A stretch of DNA of 41,498 nucleotides from Acidimicrobiales bacterium (GCA_022452145.1 JAKURY010000018.1:1-41498); one strand, 5' to 3'. Shown: positions 32,795 to 40,843, counted from the first letter of the stretch. Notes: a model not told the origin generated them from the letters alone. Numbers and translations: made by a program.

Positions 32795-33946
32795 ATGACC
32801 GAGGCCTACATCGTCGAAGCAGTCCGCACCCCCACGGGCAGGCGGGGCGGTGGCCTGTCACAGGTGCACCCCGCCGACCTGGGGGCCCACGTGATCAACG
32901 AGGTCATCGCCCGCAACGACCTCGATCCCATGGCCGTCGAGGACGTGGTGTTCGGGTGCGTCGACACGCTCGGCCCACAGGCCGGGGACATCGCCCGCAC
33001 GGCGTGGCTGGCCGCGGGCCTGCCGGAGGCGATCCCCGGTACCACCATCGACCGCCAGTGCGGCTCGGGCCAGCAGGCCGTCAGCTTCGCCGCCATGGGC
33101 ATCATGTCCGGCCTGCAGGACCTGGTTGTGGCTGGCGGCGTGCAGAACATGAGCATGATCCCCATCGGCCTCGCCCTCGAGGCGGCCAAGCCGTTCGGAC
33201 ACGAGGACCCGTTCTCCGGGTCGACCGGATGGGTCGGGCGCTACGGCACCCAGGAGGTGTCGCAGTTCCGTGGTGCCGAGTTGATAGCCGAGAAGTGGGA
33301 CATCAGCCGCGACGAGATGGAGGACTTCGCCTTCACGAGCCACGAGCGGGCCATCACGGCCATAGACGAGGGGCGCTTCGACCTGGAGGTCTCCCCGTTG
33401 GCCGGCGTCGAGGTGGACGAGGGCCCCCGTCGGGGCGGCAGCATCGACAAGATGGCGCAACTGCCACCCCTGGTGGAAGGGGGCCGTATCACGGCGGCCC
33501 TGGCCAGCCAGGTAAGCGACGGGGCAGCGGCCATCCTGGTTGCCTCGGAGAAGGCGATCGACGAACACGGGCTCACCCCGCGGGCCCGGATCCACCACAT
33601 CAGCGTGCGTGGGGACGACCCGATCTACATGCTGACCGGCCCCATCGCAGCCACCACGTACGCGCTCGAGAAGACCGGGATGTCGATCGACGACATCGAC
33701 CTCTTCGAGTGCAACGAGGCCTTCGCCCCGGTGCCGATGGCATGGATGGCCGAACACGGCGTGCCCCACGAGAAGGTCAACGTGAACGGCGGGGCGATCG
33801 CCCTGGGCCACCCGCTGGGGTGCAGCGGAGCAAAGCTCATGACCACGCTGCTCCACGAGTTGGAGCGCACCGGCGGTCGCTACGGGCTGCAGACGATGTG
33901 CGAGGGCGGCGGCCAGGCCAACGTGACGATCCTCGAGCGCCTCTGA
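32795..33946 (+). CDS. Acetyl-CoA C-acyltransferase (thiolase)
   Basis: All catalytic residues of a degradative-type thiolase are present: nucleophile Cys89 in DRQCGSGQQA, His339 in GGAIALGHPLGCSGA and Cys369 in MCEGGGQANV; NEAFAP is at 307-312. The 383 residues are a normal length. It cleaves 3-oxoacyl-CoA with CoA, or condenses acetyl-CoA in reverse. CAGGAG precedes the ATG at 32795, and TACCCT at 32745-32750 is a possible -10 box, so it can be expressed apart from the upstream dehydrogenase. Chain-length preference cannot be read from sequence. Confidence 0.95.
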   Translation: MTEAYIVEAVRTPTGRRGGGLSQVHPADLGAHVINEVIARNDLDPMAVEDVVFGCVDTLGPQAGDIARTAWLAAGLPEAIPGTTIDRQCGSGQQAVSFAAMGIMSGLQDLVVAGGVQNMSMIPIGLALEAAKPFGHEDPFSGSTGWVGRYGTQEVSQFRGAELIAEKWDISRDEMEDFAFTSHERAITAIDEGRFDLEVSPLAGVEVDEGPRRGGSIDKMAQLPPLVEGGRITAALASQVSDGAAAILVASEKAIDEHGLTPRARIHHISVRGDDPIYMLTGPIAATTYALEKTGMSIDDIDLFECNEAFAPVPMAWMAEHGVPHEKVNVNGGAIALGHPLGCSGAKLMTTLLHELERTGGRYGLQTMCEGGGQANVTILERL

Positions 33947-34008
33947 CCGGTTGGCCGCCCGGCTGCCCAGCGCCGGTGGTCGCCTCGCCCGGTCGACCGT
34001 CGGGCCGC

Positions 34009-34995
34009 TCAGCCCACGATCGCGTCGACCAGCCCCCAGGCCAGTGCCGTGGGTGCGTCGACCGTCATGCCGGCCAGGCACATCCGGGCCGTCCTCTGGC
34101 GACCGATCCGCCGCGGCACGCTGACCGTGCCGCCGGCACCGGGGATGAGCCCCATGGAAACCTCGGGGAGGGAGAACGTCGCCGATTCGGTGGCCTCCAG
34201 GCGTCCGGCAAACGCCGCCAGCTCGGCCCCGGCTCCGACAGCTGGACCGTGGACCCGAACGGTCAGCCGGTCGGCCAGCCGGTCCAACCAGGGTGCGGCG
34301 TTGGCCGACGACCGGATCATGTGCGCCGTGGCGGGATTTGCGACCGTGCCGAACTCGGCCGGATCGCCACCGCAGCAGAACACCGACCCAATGCCGGTCA
34401 GCAGGACCGGACGACGGTCTCCGGGAGCGGTGAGCGGCCGGAGGCCCTCCACGAGGGCGTCGCGCATGGCCGCGGAGAAGGCGTTGCGGAGCCTGGGGCG
34501 GTTCAACATCAGCGTCACGGCGTCGCCGTCGGCGTCCACGAGGACCGGTGGTTCCGGCTCATCGAGCCTGACCCTCCGCCCCCGTCCCTCCAGCCAGCGG
34601 GCGAACTCGTCGCCGGCCTGCAGCGTGCCGTAGGCCGTCGACTCCAGCAGCAGCCCGGCGGGCGTGTCGAGGCCCTCGCCGTGGCGCAGGACCTGGCAGC
34701 AGGCCAGAGCGGCCTGTGGTGTGGCAGCCACGACGTCGGCGATAGCGGCGGCATCGAGGGGATCGGCGGCCAGCACGTCGAAGGCGGGGGCGGTTCCCGG
34801 GGCGGCCAACCCGATGGAGATGACAGGCAGGCGGTCCAGCGAGGAGGCGGCCTCCGGTGGCAGTAGGTGGGCGTCGTCGACGATCAGCAGCGGCACGTCG
34901 CGCAGCGTGCCGATGTCGAGGTCGACGACCGGCGTGGTGAGGCGAGTGGACGCCTCGTCCACGGACAGCACCCGGTGCGGAATTCCGCTGGCCAC
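34009..34995 (-). CDS. Enoyl-CoA hydratase/isomerase family protein with N-terminal half-domain
   Basis: The crotonase domain begins near residue 150. It has both catalytic glutamates in place, Glu258 in VGAGAELA and Glu278 in SLPEVSMGLIPGAGG, so hydratase activity is likely. The first 140 residues are extra. Their segment PQAALACCQVLRHG...ESTAYGTLQAGDEF resembles the C-terminal part of a crotonase, suggesting a degenerate duplicated domain. The GTG start at 34995 lies 31 bp after the stop of the acyl-CoA ligase, without a clear Shine-Dalgarno. It forms the end of a three-gene operon from 36895. Confidence 0.8.
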   Translation of the reverse strand: MASGIPHRVLSVDEASTRLTTPVVDLDIGTLRDVPLLIVDDAHLLPPEAASSLDRLPVISIGLAAPGTAPAFDVLAADPLDAAAIADVVAATPQAALACCQVLRHGEGLDTPAGLLLESTAYGTLQAGDEFARWLEGRGRRVRLDEPEPPVLVDADGDAVTLMLNRPRLRNAFSAAMRDALVEGLRPLTAPGDRRPVLLTGIGSVFCCGGDPAEFGTVANPATAHMIRSSANAAPWLDRLADRLTVRVHGPAVGAGAELAAFAGRLEATESATFSLPEVSMGLIPGAGGTVSVPRRIGRQRTARMCLAGMTVDAPTALAWGLVDAIVG

Positions 34996-35026
34996 CCGCC
35001 CAGTCTGGCCCGTGGCGCTGCCGCCG

Positions 35027-36550
35027 TCAGGCAGTGGAACGGTCGCCGAGATGGGCGAGTTCGGTCCGCAGGACCCGCCTCAGCAGCTTTCCGGTGTCGT
35101 TATAGGGGAGAGCGGCTACGAACTCGACGTGGTCCGGGGTGCGGTTGGAGCGCAGCCGGTCGCGGACGGCGTCCCGGAGTTCGTCGGCGGTGGCCGACCC
35201 CCCGGGGCGCAGCACCACCGCTGCGACGATCCGTTCGCCCCACTGCCTGTCGGGTAGACCGATGGCGGCGGCGTCTGCGACGGCCTCATGGCCCACCAGG
35301 ACCTCCTCGATCTCACCCGGTGAGATGTTCTGGCCGCCCTTCACAATGACGTCGTCGATCCGACCTGTGACGTGGAGGAAGCCGTCGGCGTCCATCCACC
35401 CGCCGTCGTGGGTGGGGAACCAGCCGTCGTCGGTCAGGCGCGGCGGCGAGTCCCGGTACTCGCCGGAGACCTGCTCTCCCCGGACCCAGATCTCGCCGGA
35501 CTCACCGACCGGCACCTCGTCGCCGAGGTCGTCGCGGATCGTGACCTCCATGGTTGGGAGTGGTCGCCCCACCGATCCGAGGCGTGACCGGACCGTGGGA
35601 TCCTCGCTGGCCACGGCCTCCCGATGGTCGTCCGGCCCCAGGAGCGCCACCGTCGAGCTGGTCTCGGTCAGCCCGTAGGCGTTCACGAAGGCGGTGGTCG
35701 GCAGCAGCTCCAGGGCCCGCCGGATGGTCGGCAGCGGCATCCTGCCGCCACCGTAGGAGAGCGATCGCAGGGTCGGCAGCCCGGGACCGTCGGGTCCCTC
35801 GGCGTCCAGGAGCCCGACGATGCGCGTCAACATGGTCGGGACCACCATGGCGCCGGTCACCGACTCGGCACGGACGAGGGCGACCCAGTCGGCGGCGTCG
35901 AAGCTGGGGAGCTGCACGACCCGCCGGCCCGCGTAGACATTGGAGAGGATGGCCGCGATTCCAGCCACGTGGTACGGCGGCACGCTCACCAGCGCGGCGT
36001 CGTCCTCGGACGCCCCCATGAACTCCACCGATCCCAGCACGTACGACACGAGGTGCCGGTGGCGCAGCACAGCGGCCTTGGGCTGGCCGGTGGTCCCGCT
36101 GGTGAATAGCACGATGGCAGTGCCCTCGCCGGTCATGTCCCAGTCCGGGTCGGGCGCCTCCGCTCCGTCCACGAGGTCCAGCAGCCGGTGGCGCCCGATG
36201 ACGTCGATCCCGTCGAGGCCGGACAGGCGGTCGGGAGCATCGGGGTCCACGACGACCACCGTTGGGGAGATCCTCGTGGCGAGCACCGCCAACTCCTCGT
36301 CGGTCATCCGGTAGTTGAGGGGCACGAAGGGCAGGTCGGCCCAGGCCGCCCCGAACAGCGAGATGGGAAGGGCGGTCGACGACAGGTCGGCCATGGCCAC
36401 GTGCGTGCTGCCACCGGCCCGGAACCGTTCGGAGGCCGCACCGGCCCTGTCGAAGAGGTCCCGGTAGGTGAGGCCTCCGTCAGCCGGGCCGATGGCGACC
36501 CGGTCGCCGAATCCCTCGGCCGCCATCTCCAGCAGCATCATCAGGTTCAC
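35027..36550 (-). CDS. Acyl-CoA synthetase (AMP-forming ligase)
   Basis: The class I adenylate-forming motifs are complete: the P-loop-like LFTSGTTGQPKAAV, NAYGLTETS, GRIDDVIVKGGQNISPGEIE and, near residue 488, the catalytic Lys in YNDTGKLLRR. The motif that usually reads TGD is THD here. The enzyme activates a carboxylic acid as acyl-AMP and transfers it to CoA; the substrate is not evident. MenE is unlikely, since it is far from the men operon and surrounded by beta-oxidation genes. GTG 36550 is used; GTG or ATG codons a few residues later are alternatives. The upstream gene ends 39 bp before it. Confidence 0.9.
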   Translation of the reverse strand: MNLMMLLEMAAEGFGDRVAIGPADGGLTYRDLFDRAGAASERFRAGGSTHVAMADLSSTALPISLFGAAWADLPFVPLNYRMTDEELAVLATRISPTVVVVDPDAPDRLSGLDGIDVIGRHRLLDLVDGAEAPDPDWDMTGEGTAIVLFTSGTTGQPKAAVLRHRHLVSYVLGSVEFMGASEDDAALVSVPPYHVAGIAAILSNVYAGRRVVQLPSFDAADWVALVRAESVTGAMVVPTMLTRIVGLLDAEGPDGPGLPTLRSLSYGGGRMPLPTIRRALELLPTTAFVNAYGLTETSSTVALLGPDDHREAVASEDPTVRSRLGSVGRPLPTMEVTIRDDLGDEVPVGESGEIWVRGEQVSGEYRDSPPRLTDDGWFPTHDGGWMDADGFLHVTGRIDDVIVKGGQNISPGEIEEVLVGHEAVADAAAIGLPDRQWGERIVAAVVLRPGGSATADELRDAVRDRLRSNRTPDHVEFVAALPYNDTGKLLRRVLRTELAHLGDRSTA

Positions 36551-36589
36551 GTCGATGCCCGCCGTCGTCGTGGGGCCATTGGCCGACGA

Positions 36590-36895
36590 TCAGTCGGAGG
36601 CGGGGAGGGGCTTGGCGTCCTTGAGGTCCAGGAGCATGTCACCGACTCCCAGGGAGCCATCCCCCGGCCTTGTGCACAGCACCTCGACCGTCTCGTCCGC
36701 ATCCACGTAGCGCTTGCCCATCAGGGTGCCGCCCGACGCCCCTTCCGCGGGTACGCCGTCGCCTGCATCGGTTCCCGCCGGAACCACGGGTGCACCGCCA
36801 CACCGGAGGTCGACCTCGCCGGCGCCCTTCACCACGATCACCTGGGTGCTGCAGACGGTGCTGGTGAACCGGCTTCCGGGCTTCAGGGCTGGCAT
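36590..36895 (-). CDS. Small protein of unknown function with three conserved-looking cysteines
   Basis: This 101-residue protein starts MPALKPGSRFTSTVCSTQVIVVKG and contains VDLRCGGAPVVP and TVEVLCTRPGDGSL. The three cysteines (about residues 15, 33 and 74) and the Cys-Gly-Gly turn suggest a small metal-binding or redox fold, but I recognise no named family with certainty. I have the impression of similar proteins next to acyl-CoA genes in other actinobacteria. ATG 36895 has GGAG upstream; an earlier in-frame start at 36943 would add 16 residues without coding character. It is the first gene of an operon with the acyl-CoA ligase and crotonase. Confidence 0.65.
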   Translation of the reverse strand: MPALKPGSRFTSTVCSTQVIVVKGAGEVDLRCGGAPVVPAGTDAGDGVPAEGASGGTLMGKRYVDADETVEVLCTRPGDGSLGVGDMLLDLKDAKPLPASD

Positions 36896-37045
36896 CTGGT
36901 TGGTCTCCTGGTGGGGCGGTCCGACCCTCCCATGATCCCCCATGGCCCGTCACCGGGGCTACTCGGAGGTGGGTCACGAAGGCGGGGCCGGGACCCCTCT
37001 GGACTGGTCTGGAGGCCTCCGCCGGACGGATGGGCATCCGGTTGC

Positions 37046-37051
37046 TACCGT
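37046..37051 (+). promoter_or_regulatory. Possible -10 box for the second CoA-transferase gene
   Basis: TACCGT lies 9 nt before the ATG at 37061. A 10-bp palindrome GGAGGCCTCC (37011-37020) is 25 bp upstream. Confidence 0.4.
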
Positions 37052-37060
37052 CCAGCGGGC

Positions 37061-38293
37061 ATGGCCGGTGGCTCCGACCCAGCTCGTCTGCTGGACGATC
37101 TCATCGCCGACCGTTCGGTCGGCGCCGCCGACGCGTCGTCGGCCTGGGCCGCCTCGGGGGCGATGGCCCTCACCGGACCGGCCGACGGCCCGCCCCGTCC
37201 CGCCCCGGTCGCCCTCGTCGACGCCATGCGGCGACTCGCGGAGCGGTACGAGGCTCTGGGTGGCGATCCGACCGACGGCCCGGCGCTGCTGGGGGAGCGG
37301 GCGGCGCTGGCGGGCATGGGCCGACGCGGCGCGACCTCGGTTGGGGGCCACGCACACCTGGTGGCTGCCGGGGACGGACCGGTATGTCTGAACCTGGCCC
37401 GGTCCGACGACCTGGCTGCGCTTCCGGCGCTGCTCGGCGAGGCCGTGGATTCCACGGACTGGCCGACCGTCGAACGGATCATCGGGAATCGCCCGTCGGA
37501 GGAACTGGCCGAGCGCGCCGACCTGCTGGGCGTGCCCCTGGGGGTGCCCGGAACCGGTCCCGGACTACCGGCGGCCGTCGCCGCCGGTGGGTCTCCCTCC
37601 CGTCGGTACGAACGACCCCTGGTGGTCGAGCTGGGGTCGCTGTGGGCTGCTCCACTCTGCGGCGACCTGCTGCGTAGGGCGGGCTGCCGGGTGGTGAAGG
37701 TCGAGAGCCGGACCCGGCCCGATGGCGCCAGGCGTGGCCCCGCTGCCTTCTTCGACCTGCTGAACGGTGGCAAGGAGTCGGTCGCCGTCGACATGGCAAC
37801 CACCGATGGTCGTGACGCCGCCCGCCGCCTCGTCTCGGCGGCCGATGTGGTGGTGGAGGCCAGCCGCCCCCGGGTGATGCGCCAGTGGGGAGTCGACGTC
37901 GACGCCCTGGTCGGGGCGGGCACCGTGTGGACGTCGATCACCGGCTACGGACGCACGGGACCCCGGTCGTCGGGCGTGGCGTTCGGCGATGACGCGGCGG
38001 TATCGGGGGGCCTGCTACTGGAGGACCCGCCGGGGTTCGTGGCCGACGCGGTGGCGGATCCTGCAACGGGACTGTTGGCCGCCGTCCTGACCCTTGCAGC
38101 CCTGGGGAGCGGTCGGGGTCACCTAATCGACGTGTCGTTGGCCGGTACGGCCGGGTGGCTGCTGGGCGACGGCCGGATGGTCGACGCCGCGGCCGGCGTG
38201 GAGGCGGCCCCACCCAGGACCCGGCACGCCGATGCGCCTGCCGCAGGGCTGGGTGCCGACACCGCCTCGGTGTTGGCCGGACTCGGTACCTGA
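37061..38293 (+). CDS. CaiB/BaiF-like CoA-transferase with unusual N-terminal region and short C-terminus
   Basis: The normal CaiB N-terminus (PLVVELGSLWAAPLCGDLLRR, VVKVES) appears only at about residue 187. About 185 residues precede it that resemble no standard domain I can name, though they run in the same codon style. The catalytic Asp is kept in VADPATGLLAAVL. The protein ends soon after this region, without the usual second half. The total, 410 residues, equals a normal CaiB chain, so the N-terminal part may be a rearranged or degenerate version of the missing half. The tetR gene follows closely. Confidence 0.7.
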   Translation: MAGGSDPARLLDDLIADRSVGAADASSAWAASGAMALTGPADGPPRPAPVALVDAMRRLAERYEALGGDPTDGPALLGERAALAGMGRRGATSVGGHAHLVAAGDGPVCLNLARSDDLAALPALLGEAVDSTDWPTVERIIGNRPSEELAERADLLGVPLGVPGTGPGLPAAVAAGGSPSRRYERPLVVELGSLWAAPLCGDLLRRAGCRVVKVESRTRPDGARRGPAAFFDLLNGGKESVAVDMATTDGRDAARRLVSAADVVVEASRPRVMRQWGVDVDALVGAGTVWTSITGYGRTGPRSSGVAFGDDAAVSGGLLLEDPPGFVADAVADPATGLLAAVLTLAALGSGRGHLIDVSLAGTAGWLLGDGRMVDAAAGVEAAPPRTRHADAPAAGLGADTASVLAGLGT

Positions 38294-38319
38294 CACGGCA
38301 TCAGATACGTGGGGCGCAC

Positions 38320-38325
38320 TACGGT
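38320..38325 (+). promoter_or_regulatory. -10 box of a leaderless promoter for the TetR gene
   Basis: TACGGT lies 7 nt before the GTG at 38333; there is no Shine-Dalgarno. Confidence 0.45.
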
Positions 38326-38332
38326 TGGCGCC

Positions 38333-38998
38333 GTGGCCGACGAGACCGACACCGTGGCGTCCACCGACCGATCCTCGGCTGATCGTGACCTCCGGGCATC
38401 GGATGGCCGCATTCCGGGGCGACGGGGACTCGCCACCCGACAGAAGTTGTTGGACGCCACCCTCATCGTGCTGGACAGCGTCGCCTACCGCGACCTCAAG
38501 GTCGTGGACATCGCACGTCAGGCGGGAACCTCGCCGGCCACCTTCTACCAGTACTTCCCCGACGTCGAGTCGGCGATGCTGGCCCTTGCCGGGGACCTCT
38601 CCGAAGCCTGGCACGCCGACCTCCGCAAGCTGGTCACGAACCGGGACTGGGACACCGATCCGGACGGTGCGGCCCACACCGTGGCCGACGGGATGCTGGA
38701 GTTCTGGACCCGCCACAAGCCCGTCCTGCGGGTGCTGGACCTCAGGTCGATGGAGGGCGACCTCCGCTTCCGCGAGATCCGGACCTACCTGCTGGCCGGC
38801 GCCACGGCGGCCCTCATGGACCTGGCAGCCGAGCGGGAGATTCCCGGCGATCCGATGGCCTCGGCCGGCGTGGTCGTGGGAATGCTCGCCCACGTCGCCA
38901 ACCACCAGCACGGCCTGGAGCGGTGGGGTGTCTCCCACGAACTCCTGGTCGACACGGTCGCCGGGATCATCCGGCGGACGATCGTCGGCCTGGCCTGA
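38333..38998 (+). CDS. TetR family transcriptional regulator
   Basis: The 221-residue protein has a TetR-type helix-turn-helix: TRQKLLDATLIVLDSVAYRDLKVVDIARQAGTSPATFYQYFPDVESAMLAL spans about residues 36-86, with the recognition helix at TSPATFYQYF. The rest is an all-helical ligand domain. About 30 acidic residues precede the DNA-binding domain. GTG 38333 fits the -10 box; GTG 38309 is an alternative. The neighbourhood suggests control of acyl-CoA genes with an acyl-CoA ligand, which is inference. Confidence 0.88.
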   Translation: MADETDTVASTDRSSADRDLRASDGRIPGRRGLATRQKLLDATLIVLDSVAYRDLKVVDIARQAGTSPATFYQYFPDVESAMLALAGDLSEAWHADLRKLVTNRDWDTDPDGAAHTVADGMLEFWTRHKPVLRVLDLRSMEGDLRFREIRTYLLAGATAALMDLAAEREIPGDPMASAGVVVGMLAHVANHQHGLERWGVSHELLVDTVAGIIRRTIVGLA

Positions 38999-39090
38999 TC
39001 GGTCGGCACCGGTCCCCGTGGGTGTGGCCTGACCGGCCGAACCCACTTCCCCTGGTGTGGACTGAATGGCCGGCGCCGGTCCCCGTGGGT
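38996..39090. repeat. Three imperfect 33-34-bp tandem units between tetR and gltX
   Basis: Units begin at 38996, 39030 and 39063, each with TGA, the first being the tetR stop codon. Units one and three share 24 of their first 28 bases, including an exact 15-bp core (39009-39023 and 39076-39090); the middle unit is more divergent. Role unknown. Confidence 0.55.
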
Positions 39091-39115
39091 CGGATCGCCC
39101 CGGTGGGCCCGCCGG

Positions 39116-39121
39116 TAACCT
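39116..39121 (+). promoter_or_regulatory. gltX: -10 box of a leaderless promoter for gltX
   Basis: TAACCT lies 7 nt before the GTG at 39129; there is no Shine-Dalgarno. Confidence 0.5.
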
Positions 39122-39128
39122 CGGCCGG

Positions 39129-40469
39129 GTGACCTCCCGAGTTCGCTTCGCTCCGTCGCCCACCGGGTTCCTGCACGTCGGCAGCGCCCGGACGGCACTG
39201 TTCAACTGGCTGCACGCCCGTTCGGTCGGTGGCACCTTCGTGCTGCGGATCGAGGACACCGACGCCGAGAGGAACCGCAGCGACCTCACCGACAGCCTGC
39301 TGGCCGAGTTGGAGTGGCTGGGGCTGGACTGGGACGAGGGTCCGTACTTCCAGTCGGAGCGACGCGACCGCCACCGCGAGGTCGTCGAGGACCTGCTGGG
39401 GCGTGGGCTGGCCTACCTGTGCGACGCCGAGAACAGCGAGGTGCCGGGGTCGGTCCTGGCCGACGGCCTGGCCGTGCGCTTCCGGATGCCGGAGGGCGGG
39501 ACCATGGCCTTCGAGGACATCGTGCGCGGCGAGGTGTCCTTCGCCACCGACGACCTCGAGGACTTCGTCATCTGGCGCTCCAACGGGTCGCCGATGTTCC
39601 TGCTGGCCAACGCGGTGGACGACGCCGACATGGGCATCACCCACGCCATCAGGGGCGAGGACCTGCTCTCCGGGGTGCCGAAGGTGCTCCTCCTGCTGGA
39701 CGCCATGGGGGTACCCAGGCCCACGTACGCCCACCTTCCGCTGCTTGTCAACGAGCAGCGCAAGAAGCTCTCCAAGCGCCGCGACGACGTGTCGATAGGC
39801 GACTACCGGGAGCGCGGCTACCTGCCCGAGGCGATGGTCAACTACATGGCCCTGCTCGGCTGGGGGCCGCCGGACGACGTCGAGATCCGACCCCTGGACG
39901 AGATCGTGGACCTGTTCAGGATCCAGGACGTCAACAAGGCGGCGGCCTTCTTCGACCTCAAGAAGTTGGAGCACGTGAACGCCACCCACCTCCGGGCTCT
40001 GGACAGGGCCGACTTCATCGACCGGGTGGCACCCTGGGTGGGCGACGACGCCCCGTGGCCGTCTGAGCGGTTCGACGCCGGGCTGTTCTCGGTGATGGTC
40101 GACCTGGTCCAGGAGAAGCTCCGGACCCTCGGCGACATCACGAAGTTCGTGGATTTCCTGTTCCTCGAGGACCCGGTGGACGATCCGGAGTCCTGGGAGA
40201 AGGCCATGGTGAAGGCGCCACTGGCCGCCGAGATGCTGGACGGGGCCGCTGCCGTCCTGGCCGGCTGCGCCTGGGACACCGCCTCGCTGCTGGCCGCTGT
40301 CGGCGAGGTCGGGGAGTCCCTGGGCCTGAAGCTGGGGAAGGCCCAGGCCCCCGTGCGGGTGGCGGTGACCGGCCGGACGGTAGGCCCGCCGCTGTTCGAG
40401 ACGATGGCCGAGTGCATGGACCGCGACGAGGTCCTGCGCCGTATCGCCCGGGCCAGGGCCCGCCTCTGA
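39129..40469 (+). CDS. gltX: Glutamyl-tRNA synthetase
   Basis: GltX charges tRNA-Glu, and in bacteria that use GatCAB it also mischarges tRNA-Gln. The class I signatures are present: FAPSPTGFLHVGSARTAL (HIGH variant HVGS at residues 16-19) and KLSKR at 213-217. LRIEDTD is near 39, and the C-terminal helical anticodon-binding domain is complete. The 446 residues are slightly shorter than the E. coli enzyme. GTG 39129 is the start because the conserved RVRFAPSPTG follows at once. It lies directly upstream of tRNA-Gln and tRNA-Glu genes, its expected substrates. Confidence 0.97.
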   Translation: MTSRVRFAPSPTGFLHVGSARTALFNWLHARSVGGTFVLRIEDTDAERNRSDLTDSLLAELEWLGLDWDEGPYFQSERRDRHREVVEDLLGRGLAYLCDAENSEVPGSVLADGLAVRFRMPEGGTMAFEDIVRGEVSFATDDLEDFVIWRSNGSPMFLLANAVDDADMGITHAIRGEDLLSGVPKVLLLLDAMGVPRPTYAHLPLLVNEQRKKLSKRRDDVSIGDYRERGYLPEAMVNYMALLGWGPPDDVEIRPLDEIVDLFRIQDVNKAAAFFDLKKLEHVNATHLRALDRADFIDRVAPWVGDDAPWPSERFDAGLFSVMVDLVQEKLRTLGDITKFVDFLFLEDPVDDPESWEKAMVKAPLAAEMLDGAAAVLAGCAWDTASLLAAVGEVGESLGLKLGKAQAPVRVAVTGRTVGPPLFETMAECMDRDEVLRRIARARARL

Positions 40470-40527
40470 CGCCGTTGCCGGTGCCCTGTGGCATCGCCCA
40501 CGGGTCGGCGCCGACGACTGCCGCCGT

Positions 40528-40552
40528 TACGCTGTCCGGGCCCTCAGGGCCC
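40528..40552 (+). promoter_or_regulatory. Possible tRNA-Gln promoter with GGGCCC hairpin
   Basis: TACGCT (40528-40533) could be the -10 box for the tRNA-Gln transcript. It is followed by GGGCCC-TCA-GGGCCC (40538-40552), a perfect 6-bp hairpin 4 nt before the tRNA, which might instead terminate gltX transcripts. Confidence 0.35.
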
Positions 40553-40556
40553 ACCT

Positions 40557-40628
40557 TCGGGGGTGGTGTAATTGGCAACACAGCTGGTTCTGGTCCAGTC
40601 GTTGGGGGTTCGAGTCCTCCCCCCCGAG
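40557..40628 (+). tRNA. tRNA-Gln (anticodon CTG)
   Basis: The cloverleaf folds fully: acceptor TCGGGGG/CCCCCGA, D-stem GTG/CAC, anticodon stem GCTGG/CCAGT around loop TTCTGGT with anticodon CTG, and T-arm GGGGG/CCTCC around TTCGAGT. The discriminator base is G. CCA is not encoded. Confidence 0.93.
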
Positions 40629-40654
40629 CAAGAGGCGGTGTCCACCACCGTCGC

Positions 40655-40660
40655 TACAAT
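40655..40660 (+). promoter_or_regulatory. -10 box for tRNA-Glu
   Basis: TACAAT, one base from consensus, lies 53 nt upstream of tRNA-Glu, which could therefore have its own promoter as well as be part of a tRNA-Gln transcript. A CGATCC-CC-GGATCG inverted repeat (40680-40693) follows. Confidence 0.45.
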
Positions 40661-40713
40661 GACCGCCGCTCAGGTGCTTCCGATCCCCGGATCGCCGGTG
40701 CCCGAGCGGTTCA

Positions 40714-40790
40714 GGCCCCGTTCGTCTAGAGGCCTAGGACGCCAGGTTCTCAACCTGGTAGCACGGGTTCGAATCCCGTACGGGGTACCA
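40714..40790 (+). tRNA. tRNA-Glu (anticodon CTC)
   Basis: Acceptor GCCCCGT pairs with ACGGGGT (first pair G-T). Anticodon stem CCAGG/CCTGG surrounds loop TTCTCAA, anticodon CTC, and the T-arm CGGG-type stem surrounds TTCGAAT. The discriminator A is followed by an encoded CCA (40788-40790), unlike the neighbouring tRNA-Gln. Confidence 0.95.
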
Positions 40791-40807
40791 CGCGGGCCGG
40801 TCCGATA

Positions 40808-40843
40808 CAGGGCCGGCTCCGGTGCTTTTCGGGCCGGACCCTG
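40808..40843. terminator. Possible terminator hairpin after tRNA-Glu
   Basis: CAGGGCCGG pairs with CCGG-A-CCCTG, a 9-bp stem with one bulged A around a 17-nt loop. It lies between the tRNA and the end of the convergent phosphatase gene. No T-tract follows. Confidence 0.4.

Noticed and set aside
34009-36550. Crotonase and acyl-CoA ligase as MenB and MenE
   Set aside because: They lie 8 kb from the men operon, lack MenB-type features, and are surrounded by beta-oxidation genes. A menE function cannot be fully excluded from sequence reading alone.
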